Both the position numbers and the translations under genes were made by a program. Below, piece after piece: positions 7,460 to 16,790 of a stretch of DNA of 43,918 nucleotides; the first letter of the stretch is position 1; every line of letters begins with the position of its first letter. Source of the stretch: Alcaligenaceae bacterium (GTDB lineage Bacteria; Pseudomonadota; Gammaproteobacteria; Burkholderiales; Burkholderiaceae_B); the NCBI GenBank assembly GCA_947379755.1, contig CANCOC010000020.1, positions 1 through 43,918 of the forward strand, in the 5' to 3' direction. The notes beneath the pieces were generated by a model. The model was not told the DNA's origin. It saw only the letters and a program-made list of their open reading frames with translations, and did no database searches.

Positions 7460-9127
7460 ATGAAAATAATAATTACGTTAGTACTGATGATCAGTGGCTT
7501 GGTATTTAACGCCCACGCTAATGGCAATCGCCCCATCGTCCAAATTGAAACTGGTCGTCTGCAAGGCACCACTGAATTCAACATGCGAGTGTTCAAGAAT
7601 ATCCCCTACGCTGCCCCTCCAATTGGCAACCTTAGATGGAGACCGCCTCAACCAGCATTGGCATGGGAAGGTGTACGTGATGCGAGTCAAGTTGGCGACT
7701 CCTGCCCTCAACCCTTCATTAAAAACTTAAGCGCAGGCCTTGATCTCCCTGGAAACGAAGATTGCCTGAAGCTTAATATTTATGCGCCAGAAAAATCAGT
7801 CAAAAATTTACCTGTGATGGTCTGGCTTCATGGCGGGGGCTTATTTGTTGATGGGGCAAAAGATCCACAATTTACGCCGATCAAATTAGTTGAGAATGGC
7901 GTGATTGTGATTACCATAGACTACCGGATAGGTTCCCTGGGATTCTTTGCTCCAAAGGAGTTAATTGAAGAAGCCAAGACAAAAGGTGAGCCCGTCGGTA
8001 ACTATGGCACGATGGATCAAATTGCTGCGTTGAAATGGGTCAAGAAAAATATTCAAGCATTCGGGGGAGATCCAGACAACGTAACTATTTTTGGTCAGTC
8101 CGCAGGCGCCAGAAGCGTCACTTGGCTCATGGTTTCTGATGCTGCCAAAGGTATGTTTCAGAGGGCAATCGCGCAAAGTGCGCAACAAAGTCCATTACGC
8201 GGGATGACGAAAAAACGCTTTGGTTTAGTGCCAGAGACCGAGATTGATGCAAAATATATGAATGCACTTGGTGTGAAAACACTCACAGAATTAAGGGCTC
8301 TTCCAGTACAAAAGTTAGTTTTGAATGCGCAGGCATTTTATGCCGGTGAATTTGGCGGACCATTTGTTGACGGAGAAATTATAAAAGGGGACCCTCTTGC
8401 TTTGTTTGCAGCCGGAAAACAAGCAAAGGTACCTTTTATGATTGGAACAAATTCCTTTGACTCAGATTTTATGTTGCCAGGCGAGCCTGCATTAGAAACA
8501 TTTGTGAAACAAGTACATGAAGATCCTAAAACGATTGAGGAACTGTATTCAAAAGTTCAAGATAAATGTATTTTGAACTCATTCGTCATCCAGGACATGC
8601 TGTACCGGGCTAGCACAAAGTTACTAGCCAATAGCATGAGAGGTGTAGCACCAGGCTATGCATATTATTTTGATTACTTAACGAAGAATATTCGACCAGC
8701 TTTTCCAGGAGCACCGCATACTTTTGAAATTGCTTATGTTTTTGGAAGCTTGGGTTTAATGCCTCAAACACCAAATCATATTGAATCTGGTACCGGACAA
8801 TGCACAAGAATTGAAAAAGATATAGCTGAGTTCAAACAAAAAAGAATATGGCCAAAAGACTGGTATCCAATTGTGGATAAAAATAGTTCAGAAGATCAAG
8901 GCATGTCCGACAAAATGTCTCAAAGCTGGGCAGCTTTTGCTAAAACTGGCAACCCAAATGTCAGCGGACAGGCTGATTGGCCGATCTATTCCTTAAAAGA
9001 TGACGTCATGAGAGACTTCACCTATGACAAGGAAACAATTAAAGACTTATTCAAAGACAGGGTAGATTATCAAATATTGCATTTGAAGGAAATATTTGGC
9101 TTTGAGTACATTAAAGAGGTTCTTTGA
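7460..9127 (+). CDS. Secreted type-B carboxylesterase
   Basis: 555 residues of the carboxylesterase/cholinesterase alpha/beta-hydrolase family. A hydrophobic signal peptide ends near residue 20 (AHA|NG). The oxyanion-hole HGGG is at about 124-127, the nucleophile motif GQSAG at 212-216 (Ser214), and the catalytic His lies in GAPHTFE. The usual acid residue after GTNSxE is replaced by Asp in GTNSFDSD. Cys82 and Cys102 match the first conserved disulfide. The open frame extends upstream to 7268, but those codons lack family similarity, so ATG 7460 is used. The gene is AT-rich compared with the right half of the window. The ester substrate is unknown. Confidence 0.88.
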   Translation: MKIIITLVLMISGLVFNAHANGNRPIVQIETGRLQGTTEFNMRVFKNIPYAAPPIGNLRWRPPQPALAWEGVRDASQVGDSCPQPFIKNLSAGLDLPGNEDCLKLNIYAPEKSVKNLPVMVWLHGGGLFVDGAKDPQFTPIKLVENGVIVITIDYRIGSLGFFAPKELIEEAKTKGEPVGNYGTMDQIAALKWVKKNIQAFGGDPDNVTIFGQSAGARSVTWLMVSDAAKGMFQRAIAQSAQQSPLRGMTKKRFGLVPETEIDAKYMNALGVKTLTELRALPVQKLVLNAQAFYAGEFGGPFVDGEIIKGDPLALFAAGKQAKVPFMIGTNSFDSDFMLPGEPALETFVKQVHEDPKTIEELYSKVQDKCILNSFVIQDMLYRASTKLLANSMRGVAPGYAYYFDYLTKNIRPAFPGAPHTFEIAYVFGSLGLMPQTPNHIESGTGQCTRIEKDIAEFKQKRIWPKDWYPIVDKNSSEDQGMSDKMSQSWAAFAKTGNPNVSGQADWPIYSLKDDVMRDFTYDKETIKDLFKDRVDYQILHLKEIFGFEYIKEVL

Positions 9128-9166
9128 ATGGGGAGATATGTCCTTGCCATCACACTCACGATCACA

Positions 9167-9826
9167 TCATTTAAAGATCAAAAAATACTGATTTGGTAAA
9201 AAATCAGGCTCCTGGATTAAAGTGAACCCCGCATTTTTCAACTCTGCTTTGACCTCATCTGATGAAATACGTCCTTCTTTAGGCGGTCCAATCGGACTGT
9301 TCATTCTAAAGTCGATTACAGCCACACGACCATTAGGTTTTAGTGCAGCACGAATCTTTTGCAAGTATGTGGCTCGGTTATCAACGTGATGATATACATC
9401 GACAAACAACACTAAATCAACCTTTTTTGGTAGCTGAGGCGATTCAGCCTTAGCTTGCAATGCCACTAAATTTGTCATGTTCATTTTTTTGGCACGATTG
9501 CTAAGGTACTTAACCATGTCAGGTTCGGTATCAACTCCGTAAACGGTCCCTTGTGGAACCATATTAGCTAACCGAATCGCAAAATATCCAGTCCCCGCAC
9601 CAATATCAGCAACGATTGAATCTGGCTCAAGACCTAAAGCTTGAATGACTTGGTGTGGTTGTTGCCATGTATCGCGCTCAGGATCATCAAATATTTGTGC
9701 CCACTGCTCTGCTCCTGAAAAACCGTGCTGATGCGTATGCGGTGTCTGGGCAAGTGCTATTGCTGATAACCAGCAAAGATTAATTGCTACAAAAATATTT
9801 CTCATAATTTGAAATTTTTGGTTCAT
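9167..9826 (-). CDS. Class I SAM-dependent methyltransferase with a signal peptide
   Basis: 219 residues. A typical signal peptide (about 9-26, IALA|QTP) precedes a histidine-rich segment (HTHQHG) and a complete methyltransferase domain. Motif I VADIGAGTGYFA lies at about 72-83, the acidic VDTEPDM loop follows, then VDLVLFVDVYHHV and the GRVAVIDFRMN strand. The fold matches UbiE/COQ5-like enzymes. Export is odd because S-adenosylmethionine is cytoplasmic; either it is a periplasmic protein with a changed role, or the N-terminus is a membrane anchor. It is divergent from another methyltransferase 54 bases away. Confidence 0.82.
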   Translation of the reverse strand: MNQKFQIMRNIFVAINLCWLSAIALAQTPHTHQHGFSGAEQWAQIFDDPERDTWQQPHQVIQALGLEPDSIVADIGAGTGYFAIRLANMVPQGTVYGVDTEPDMVKYLSNRAKKMNMTNLVALQAKAESPQLPKKVDLVLFVDVYHHVDNRATYLQKIRAALKPNGRVAVIDFRMNSPIGPPKEGRISSDEVKAELKNAGFTLIQEPDFLPNQYFLIFK

Positions 9827-9880
9827 TTTTAGAAACCGAACAGGAATAAAATGGTTAAGTTGACTTCAAGGAGGACGGCA

Positions 9881-10495
9881 ATGGATAACAAGGAGCACTG
9901 GGAAAAAGTTTACGGTACAAAATCCCAAGATATGGTGAGCTGGTTTGCCCCTCATCTTGAAACCTCACTTCATCTCATTCACCAGGCAGCCACAAATAAA
10001 AGCGTAGCGATCATTGACATTGGAGGGGGAGAAGCCACCTTGGTTGATGACCTGTTATCTGAAGGTTATCAAGATATAAGTATTCTGGATATCTCTCAAC
10101 ACGCAATTAACGTTGCCAGAAATCGCATTGGCGAACAGGCGAATAAGGTTCACTGGTACTGTGCGGATATTACTCAAGCCACTTTGCCTCAAAACTATTT
10201 TGATATTTGGCATGATAGAGCCGTATTTCACTTTCTAACAGAAAATGCCCAACGGATAAAGTATATAGAGCAAGTGATGCGATCCGTTAAACATGGTGGC
10301 TATGTGATTATGTCCACCTTTGGACCTGAGGGTCCTGAGAAATGCAGCGGCCTGGATGTGGTCCGTTATGACGCGAACAGTTTACATAGTCAATTTGGCA
10401 AGACCTTCAAATTGATTAACAGCTCAACAGAGCTCCACAAAACGCCAATGGGTACGACGCAACAGTTTCTCTATTGTTTTTGCAGGATGGAATAA
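9881..10495 (+). CDS. Class I SAM-dependent methyltransferase
   Basis: 204 residues, cytoplasmic. It begins with the HWEKVYGTK opening common in a family of small thiopurine/tellurite-like methyltransferases. Motif I IIDIGGGEATL is at about 44-54, the acidic strand end ISILDIS at 66-72, and DIWHDRAVFHFL, typical of this subgroup, in the middle. ATG 9881 has a perfect AAGGAGG six bases upstream, better than the in-frame start at 9851. The acceptor is unknown. It is divergent from the exported methyltransferase. Confidence 0.87.
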   Translation: MDNKEHWEKVYGTKSQDMVSWFAPHLETSLHLIHQAATNKSVAIIDIGGGEATLVDDLLSEGYQDISILDISQHAINVARNRIGEQANKVHWYCADITQATLPQNYFDIWHDRAVFHFLTENAQRIKYIEQVMRSVKHGGYVIMSTFGPEGPEKCSGLDVVRYDANSLHSQFGKTFKLINSSTELHKTPMGTTQQFLYCFCRME

Positions 10496-10551
10496 GGTTC
10501 GGTGACCCTCAACCCGGATAGATACCGCTAAGTTCCACCATATGACTTCCT

Positions 10552-10583
10552 ATAACCACTGGCGTTTATTCGCCAATGGTTAT
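10552..10583. terminator. Long hairpin after the methyltransferase gene
   Basis: ATAACCACTGGCG (10552-10564) pairs with CGCCAATGGTTAT (10571-10583) with one mismatch and a six-base loop. There is no T tract, so it is either a weak terminator or another RNA-stabilising hairpin. Confidence 0.4.
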
Positions 10584-10725
10584 CATTTGAGTAACTGTCA
10601 CGATTGATTGAATAAAGCTTGTTTATAATCATCACGAATTTAAGAACACCATTATTGCCTCATTTCTTAAGCTGCAAACTGCATTTATTTTCAAATCACT
10701 TTATCAATAAAAGAGAGTGTTTTCG

Positions 10726-12915
10726 ATGTGTCGTCACACCAGGGTGATTGTGAATTGTATTTTATTCAGTTTGGCTGTTATCACGCTGCCTTCTAATGCA
10801 CAAACGCTTCATTATGAGAATACGGGGACGCTCAATCCTCCTGGCAATGACACGTATATGCCATTAATCACGCCGGTTTTACCTGGCAACTATCTTGTTT
10901 TTCGTTACACAAATCTGGCAGCCTGGGCCCAACTTACTTTGCGGGATGCGTCAGGCAACAATGGCTATAGCATCCAACTTCAGAACGGAGGTGGGGATAG
11001 ATATGAACAGTCAATCTCATTTATCGCTACCAGGTTCTCAATCTTGAGCCTTATGTACGATACGGTGTCAATTAGCCAGCTGAGCATTCGCAGCTATTTA
11101 GGCGACCTCCCTCGCACAAGGGGTGTGATTGATAACAATGATTCGTCGGTCATGAACAGCACATCGCTTGGGGCCGGACCTCTTACAGTCAATCCCGGTA
11201 TGACATTAAAGGGCAGTGGAACGATATCAAATGCCGTCACCCTTAACGGTGGCATTTATCGTCCTGGTAACTCCCCAGGTTATATTAATTTACTATCATC
11301 TCTCACGTTTAATACGGGTAGCATTTACCAAGAAAATATTGCGGGGACATTACCGGCAAATGCTCTTACACCAATAGGCTTGACTGGCTATTACTCATTT
11401 GGATTAGTGAACGGTCCTGTTGTGATCAATGCAGGTACAACATTACAGCCCTTATTACTCAATCAGTTTTCGGCTGATGAAATGAGCTACGGCACTCCCC
11501 CATATGTGCCCAAGCTGGGTGATCAATTTAGAATTGGCACTGCGGCAGGAGGGATTACGGGTCGTTTTTCTACATTGATACAGCCTGAAGGTCTAGCTGC
11601 AGGTACGCAATTCGTATCTTTTTATAATATGAACAATAGCAATAGTCTCGATCTGGCTATTGTTCCTTCCTCTTATCCAACCACGATCGCATCAGCATCG
11701 GGTAACAAGAACGCCCAGTCAGTGGGTGGCGCACTGGACAGGATTGTTCAAGCTAACGTCACGGGCACATCAACTACGGCGCAAGACTCGTTGCTTTACG
11801 CAATCTCAGGTCAAATGTCAGCATCAAACATAGCGTCTTACGCTCAAGGCTTGTCTGGTGAAATCTACCCAGCTACAGTCGCAGTGATTGCGCAAACCAC
11901 GCAGCGTGTGCAGCAATCTGTACTGTCTCGACTAGGTGACACGATGGGGATTGGGTTGCCCAATTCAATAACATCTCCTGCGGGGAACACGGCACTGATT
12001 GCTGCAAGTCAAACAGCCTTATCAGGTGGCGTGTCTTCATCTGCAGTCAGCACCAATCCAAACGTCAATCTCAATACCGAATACATGTCCTTATCCAATG
12101 GCAATGTCTGGGGTGATCTGGTTTACCAGAAAGGTAATCGTAGCAGTGACAGTTACTCGGGTGGCTGGAACAGCAATCTGTATCAGTTGGTGTTTGGCTC
12201 AGACTTTTATGCCTCCGATGCTCTCAGACTCGGTGGTGGTATTGCGCTATCCAACACCAACCTCAATCCTACCTATGGCTCAGGTACTATCCAGCAGGGC
12301 TCAGTCTTTGCTTACGGAAAAATACTGGTCGAAGAATACGTTGTAGATGCGATGGCAAGCTTTGGTGTGAACTCCAGCGACCTGTCGCGTAGCGATGTCA
12401 CGAGCCTAAGCAGTGGATTCAGGAGCAAGTCGATATCAGGAAACGATGCCATGCTCAGTCTGGGCATGAGTCGTCCAATTGATACCAAGAGTCTGCGTAT
12501 CACTCCCTACGCCCGCGTGACTTGGCAGATGGTGATGCAATCAGGCGTGAGTGAAGGCGATACTGCCTCAGCATTAAGTGTCAATGGTTACACAGGAAAT
12601 GGTGTGCGTGGTGTACTTGGCGTCGCATTGGGATCCAAAACAAATAACCCAATGTCGGAACGAAATACATACAGAGCGTATATAGGCATCGGTGCAGACT
12701 CATCAGGTGTCTTGAACCCAACGGTGAATGCCTCACTGGCAGGGATGGGTACAACCATCACCACACCCAATGCAGGATCAACCTTTGCACAGGCAGGCTT
12801 GTATGGCACGGTCAAGGTCGCTGACAATGCTTATGCGTATGCTGGCTTGTCTGCTGAAGCCAGAAGTGGTCAAACGCTTGGTGCAGTCAATGTTGGAGTA
12901 CGGGTACAGTTCTGA
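10726..12915 (+). CDS. Autotransporter (type Va secretion) with C-terminal beta-barrel
   Basis: About 729 residues. A long signal peptide (about 1-26, SNAQ) is followed by a passenger with a short beta-helix signature near 135-210 (GPLTVNPGMTLKGSGTI, GGIYRPGNSPG) typical of autotransporter-associated repeats. A helical linker (about 395-425) leads to the C-terminal barrel (about 455-729), beginning at GNVWGDLVYQKG and ending in the aromatic GVRVQF needed for outer-membrane insertion. The passenger is short and shows no protease or lipase motif, so an adhesive or structural role is likely. ATG 10726 is preferred over GTG 10717 because AGAGAG lies eight bases upstream. Confidence 0.85.
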   Translation: MCRHTRVIVNCILFSLAVITLPSNAQTLHYENTGTLNPPGNDTYMPLITPVLPGNYLVFRYTNLAAWAQLTLRDASGNNGYSIQLQNGGGDRYEQSISFIATRFSILSLMYDTVSISQLSIRSYLGDLPRTRGVIDNNDSSVMNSTSLGAGPLTVNPGMTLKGSGTISNAVTLNGGIYRPGNSPGYINLLSSLTFNTGSIYQENIAGTLPANALTPIGLTGYYSFGLVNGPVVINAGTTLQPLLLNQFSADEMSYGTPPYVPKLGDQFRIGTAAGGITGRFSTLIQPEGLAAGTQFVSFYNMNNSNSLDLAIVPSSYPTTIASASGNKNAQSVGGALDRIVQANVTGTSTTAQDSLLYAISGQMSASNIASYAQGLSGEIYPATVAVIAQTTQRVQQSVLSRLGDTMGIGLPNSITSPAGNTALIAASQTALSGGVSSSAVSTNPNVNLNTEYMSLSNGNVWGDLVYQKGNRSSDSYSGGWNSNLYQLVFGSDFYASDALRLGGGIALSNTNLNPTYGSGTIQQGSVFAYGKILVEEYVVDAMASFGVNSSDLSRSDVTSLSSGFRSKSISGNDAMLSLGMSRPIDTKSLRITPYARVTWQMVMQSGVSEGDTASALSVNGYTGNGVRGVLGVALGSKTNNPMSERNTYRAYIGIGADSSGVLNPTVNASLAGMGTTITTPNAGSTFAQAGLYGTVKVADNAYAYAGLSAEARSGQTLGAVNVGVRVQF

Positions 12916-13287
12916 CTTTCTCTTAACTGCGGCTAATAACAAGCAGGGTAGCTTTCAGACTGCTTTGTCATATCCCAAAGCTGCACCAATAAAAATTCTC
13001 TGACGTTCCTCAGTTTTGCAAAGAAATTTCTAATGACGACTCTGCACCACTCGCTCAATAAATTGGTCTTGCAAAATTCATATGGTACCAATGAGTAAAT
13101 TGCCGCTTGTATTCATTTGCATACAGACATCAAACCAAATTAATATGAGCGACCCGTAACTTCAGTGCCGCGATATTGCTGGGTGATTGCTGGATTAGAC
13201 AACATCATCGCCTGGTCGATTTAAATACAGGTCACCCTCTGATTTCATACCGGGAGTGGTCACGTCAACTTCTATATTTAATCTTCT
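12916..13287. other. 372-bp intergenic stretch without supported gene
   Basis: The region between the autotransporter and the pyrophosphatase gene holds only short frames in shadow positions, with no recognisable protein, clear terminator or long repeat. It should contain the pyrophosphatase promoter, but I cannot pick convincing -35 and -10 boxes. Confidence 0.5.
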
Positions 13288-14307
13288 ATGAAACTATCAG
13301 CGACACTTGCTTGTTGCAAGACAGCTTTGCTCAGTATGCTTCTGATCGCGCTGGAGACATCTGCGTATGCTGCTCCTATTTTAGTAGTCGGCCACAAGAA
13401 TCCTGATAGCGATACGATTTTTTCAGCCATTTCCCTGGCGTACCTAAAATCCCAACAAGGTAGTCCAGCGGTTGCTGTTGCTCAGGGGAAACCAAATCCG
13501 GAAACTGAGTTTGTATTAAATTACTTTGGTTTACAAGCTCCTGCCGTTGTATCGAAAGTTGCGGGCAGCAAGGTTGCTCTAGTTGACCACAATACTTACT
13601 CACAGGCTCCCGATGATATAAAAGGAGCTGAAGTAGTGGGGATTATTGATCACCATAATTTGGGTGGCATTTTGACTAATGACCCCATTGAAGTTTTGAT
13701 TCAACCCGTTGGAAGTACCAACACAATCATCTGGCAACTTTATCAACGTGCAGAGATCGCTATACCTTCCAGTATCGCAGGTGGAATGTTAAGTGCCATC
13801 CTCTCGGACACCTTAGTGTTTAGATCCCCCACCACGACTGAGTTAGATCGGAAGGCAGTCGAGAATCTTGCCGACATTGCAAAAGTCAATGACATCCCAA
13901 AATATGCTCAGCAAATGTTTTTAGCTGGAGAGGCAGATTTAAAAACAGCGTCCATTGAAAGTTTGCTGCAACGTGACTTTAAGAATTTTGATATGAACGG
14001 CAATAAAGTAGGGATTGCACAAATATCCGCAGTGAGCTTTGATCTGCTTAGAGAACGTAAAGACGCATTTCTAGTTACCATGCAAACGCTACAAAAGGTA
14101 CAAAATTACAAAACGATAGTACTGATGCTTACAGATATTCAAGCTGAAGGGACTGAGTTATTAGTCATTGGCGAAAATGAGCATCAAATTGGAAAGGCAT
14201 TGAATATAGATCTTAAAAATCATTCCGCCTGGGCTGCACGTGTTATGAGTAGAAAAAAACAAATTGTTCCAGTACTCAGCAAGGTTTTTGCTCTGCATGC
14301 CAATTGA
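13288..14307 (+). CDS. ppaC: Family II (Mn-dependent) inorganic pyrophosphatase with signal peptide
   Basis: 339 residues: a DHH-family domain then DHHA2. The metal-binding motifs are intact: HKNPDSD (36-42), VDHN (99-102) and DHH (121-123). The C-terminal SRKKQIVP (321-328) supplies the basic substrate-binding residues. The enzyme hydrolyses pyrophosphate to two phosphates. Unlike the usual cytoplasmic enzyme of about 310 residues, it carries an N-terminal hydrophobic segment (about 9-28) ending SAYA|AP, directly ahead of the first beta-strand, so it appears to be exported. No ribosome site is evident before ATG 13288. It precedes a porin gene by 76 bases. Confidence 0.88.
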   Translation: MKLSATLACCKTALLSMLLIALETSAYAAPILVVGHKNPDSDTIFSAISLAYLKSQQGSPAVAVAQGKPNPETEFVLNYFGLQAPAVVSKVAGSKVALVDHNTYSQAPDDIKGAEVVGIIDHHNLGGILTNDPIEVLIQPVGSTNTIIWQLYQRAEIAIPSSIAGGMLSAILSDTLVFRSPTTTELDRKAVENLADIAKVNDIPKYAQQMFLAGEADLKTASIESLLQRDFKNFDMNGNKVGIAQISAVSFDLLRERKDAFLVTMQTLQKVQNYKTIVLMLTDIQAEGTELLVIGENEHQIGKALNIDLKNHSAWAARVMSRKKQIVPVLSKVFALHAN

Positions 14308-14341
14308 CTCTGCAAACGCTGCAATCACTTCCTTAATTCTC

Positions 14342-14365
14342 AGGCAACTGAACGAGCAGTTGCCT
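14342..14365 (+). terminator. Hairpin between pyrophosphatase and porin genes
   Basis: AGGCAACTG (14342-14350) pairs perfectly with CAGTTGCCT (14357-14365) over a six-base loop. It lacks a clean T tract, so termination is plausible but not certain. It ends only 18 bases before the porin ATG, so the porin promoter would have to overlap it, or the two genes are co-transcribed. Confidence 0.45.
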
Positions 14366-14383
14366 ATATTGTGTATATAAAAA

Positions 14384-15550
14384 ATGAAGAAAATAGTTTT
14401 AACAGGCAGTATTTTATGTGCACTCAGTCCTATGACATCCGCTCAATCTTCCGTCTCTTTATACGGCATAGTGGACGGTGGCCTGAGTTATTCTCAGATG
14501 ACCGGTGACTATATTCGCGACAAAACAAACCTCGGTTTAGCTTATGGCATGCAATCAGGAAACCGCATCGGGCTGCGAGGCTTAGAGGATATGGGGTCAG
14601 GCAATAAGCTGGCGTTTCAAATCGAAAATGGCTTTGATCTGGGTAACGGGACTCTTGAGCAGGGTTCCAGACTATTTGGACGACAGGCGTGGTTCGGTGT
14701 AGAGAATAACAGTTGGGGCTACGGACGGATGGGGCGTCAGTACAACTTTGCAACGGATTATTTTGGTGAAATTGATCCGTTTGCGATGGGCTTTGGTCAG
14801 GCCAGCATGGGAGCTGCTTTTGGTTCTACTAACATGTATAGCATGAGCAACACGATTAAGTTTCAGTCATCCAACATGAGTGGTTTTCAGCTAGGTGCCG
14901 GTTATTCGTTTGCCGTGGGTGCGATACCGTTTTATTACCAGCCGAATGCTTTTGGAACAACAGACTATAACTACATCAGCTCAGAGAACAACCGGCAGGT
15001 CACATTGGGTGCCAAGTATGCTTCTGGTCCCCTCTACATGGCAGCTTCCTTTGACAAGTTGTATGGCACGACTGATCCTATTAACAATAGTGGAATGAAC
15101 CCTTTTGTATGGAACATAGGAGCTTCGTACGACTTTACTGTTGTTAAGTTTTCGTTGGCGTATGGTCAGTCAACTGGGGGGTATTTGAGAGGACAAACAG
15201 ATGGGATGAGCGGTCCCAATGAGGGCAACAACCCGTATTGGGGAACGGGCAGCAATGAGATGTTGAATTTCGATTATCGGACAAAAACAAGCTCTTACCT
15301 TGTGGGCTTGACTATTCCGCTCAGTGCATCATCACGGGTGTTTGCTTCATGGACATTTATTGATGACAATACTGATTACGGTCCTACAAGTGCAACAGGA
15401 GCCAGCCAATCAGCTTACAACCTTGGTTATGCGCATGACTTTACCTCCCGCACCAACATGTACGCATTTTTTTCACAGATGAACAATGTCAGTAGGAACA
15501 CCAATACTCGAAGTATGGTTTCCGGGGTTGGTATCCGCCATATGTTCTGA
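14384..15550 (+). CDS. Gram-negative general porin (Burkholderiales type)
   Basis: 388 residues with a signal peptide of about 20 residues (MTSAQSS) followed by the porin opening SVSLYGIVDGGL. LGLRGLEDMGSGNKLAFQIENGF and the FGRQAWFGV strand are standard for the 16-stranded trimeric porins of betaproteobacteria. The final residues GVGIRHMF end in the aromatic outer-membrane assembly signal. It allows passive uptake of small hydrophilic solutes. There is no obvious Shine-Dalgarno site before ATG 14384. A terminator at 15668 closes the unit. Confidence 0.92.
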   Translation: MKKIVLTGSILCALSPMTSAQSSVSLYGIVDGGLSYSQMTGDYIRDKTNLGLAYGMQSGNRIGLRGLEDMGSGNKLAFQIENGFDLGNGTLEQGSRLFGRQAWFGVENNSWGYGRMGRQYNFATDYFGEIDPFAMGFGQASMGAAFGSTNMYSMSNTIKFQSSNMSGFQLGAGYSFAVGAIPFYYQPNAFGTTDYNYISSENNRQVTLGAKYASGPLYMAASFDKLYGTTDPINNSGMNPFVWNIGASYDFTVVKFSLAYGQSTGGYLRGQTDGMSGPNEGNNPYWGTGSNEMLNFDYRTKTSSYLVGLTIPLSASSRVFASWTFIDDNTDYGPTSATGASQSAYNLGYAHDFTSRTNMYAFFSQMNNVSRNTNTRSMVSGVGIRHMF

Positions 15551-15667
15551 TCTGCCTCCGCTACTTTTCAGGTTTGTCTGACGATTACTCAGCAAGAAGC
15601 TTTATTCTTTTCGCCGTGTACCAAAGATAAGATTGATTACGCCCGAGAGTCAACAGCTGACGTTCTG

Positions 15668-15694
15668 AAACCCCTAGCATTCACTAGGGGTTTT
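15668..15694 (+). terminator. Terminator after the porin gene
   Basis: AAACCCCTAG (15668-15677) pairs with CTAGGGGTTT (15684-15693) over a six-base loop and is followed by T. It lies about 120 bases beyond the porin stop codon and just before the end of the convergent GNAT gene, so it may serve both strands. Confidence 0.8.
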
Positions 15695-15726
15695 GCATGA
15701 GGGGCGTGGAATTGATGAGTGAACAC

Positions 15727-16179
15727 TCACAATAGTTGCTTGCGAACAAAAATTCTGTCATACCCGTTGACAATGCGCCGATCAAATTCAACATAGCCCA
15801 CATGCGCATACACAGACTGACTTTCATGCATCAAACGGTGCGTCGATAAATAAATGGATGCGTAACCTAATTGTTTCGCCATGGTTTCCGCATAAGAAAG
15901 TAACGTACCCCCTACCCCAAGCCCCTGTACATTGGGGCGCACGGCAATCGTTTCAATACAGAATCCCTCATCAGTCTCTAGCAACACCATTACACCAAGA
16001 ATCTCTGCTTGCTGGCAGGCAACATAAACAACACTTTTCTTGACTAGCAACTGATAATCATCAAGCATGGGGCCCGGCGTCCGACCGATACGAGGGATGT
16101 AATGTATAAAAGCCTGGCTAACGCAGTCCGCTACGGCAGCGAGGTCTCGTATAACAGCGTGGCGAATTTCTATGGACAT
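15727..16179 (-). CDS. GNAT family N-acetyltransferase
   Basis: 150 residues forming one GNAT domain: N-terminal IRHAVIRDLAAVADCV, the strand CIETIAVRPN, the acetyl-CoA loop VQGLGVGGTLL (about 84-94) and the YAHVGYVEF strand near the C-terminus. Its acceptor is unknown. It is convergent with the porin gene. A Shine-Dalgarno site is not visible before ATG 16179. Confidence 0.88.
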   Translation of the reverse strand: MSIEIRHAVIRDLAAVADCVSQAFIHYIPRIGRTPGPMLDDYQLLVKKSVVYVACQQAEILGVMVLLETDEGFCIETIAVRPNVQGLGVGGTLLSYAETMAKQLGYASIYLSTHRLMHESQSVYAHVGYVEFDRRIVNGYDRIFVRKQLL

Positions 16180-16393
16180 GTATGTTACAGATTAGGTTGA
16201 ATATGGCAGGGGCAGCTATTATCACCTTGAGTTAAACCATATAACAAAGTATCTTTAAAATCAGTTTTGGCCTGCTGACATATTTTTCTGAGAACAAGAC
16301 CTTTAGGGTTCAATAAGAAGCAATTACTGGTCATTGTAAAAATTACTGTAAGTATTATAAAAATTGACCTATTTAAAAGTCGGGGACTGAATA

Positions 16394-16789
16394 ATGCGTT
16401 GTATTCGATTGTGGAGCGATTCAAAAGGAAATTCGTGCTTTGAAGAAGGGAGCATTGCTACAAAAGCCGGCTCGCCTGTCAATTTTCTTTCAGATAAATT
16501 TCCAGCAAAAAGCATTTCATTTGAAGAAACGCAAGCAGGCCAGTCGCTCGAATGGCATAACGCCCCAGCGAAGCAGTTTGTCATTACGCTTCGTGGAACC
16601 CTGGATTTTTCAACTCGCGCAGGGGATCACTTCATTCTCACTCCTGGTGATATGTTGTTAGCTGAAGATACTGTTGGAAGTGGACACTCTTGGAAACTGG
16701 TCGGCGATGACCCATGGAGACGTGCATACGTCATCCTGGAATCCGATGCCGAGTTATCGTTTATCAAAAAAATAAATCAGGGTGTGTAA
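16394..16789 (+). CDS. Small cupin-domain protein
   Basis: 131 residues with a single beta-barrel cupin. The second half shows the cupin pattern FVITLRGTLDF, then LTPGDMLLAEDTVGSGHSW, with the late His of motif 2; the earlier HNAPAKQF stretch resembles a partial motif 1. Cupins of this size are either metal-binding enzymes or sensors. A GGGGA ribosome site precedes ATG 16394. Its stop codon is one base before the TTG start of the mqo gene, so the two are almost certainly co-transcribed and perhaps translationally coupled. The role is unknown. Confidence 0.8.
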   Translation: MRCIRLWSDSKGNSCFEEGSIATKAGSPVNFLSDKFPAKSISFEETQAGQSLEWHNAPAKQFVITLRGTLDFSTRAGDHFILTPGDMLLAEDTVGSGHSWKLVGDDPWRRAYVILESDAELSFIKKINQGV

Positions 16790-16790
16790 A

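Noticed and set aside
16185..16424. Open frame on the minus strand between the GNAT and cupin genes
   Set aside because: It overlaps the cupin start, has no ribosome site and no recognisable protein pattern.
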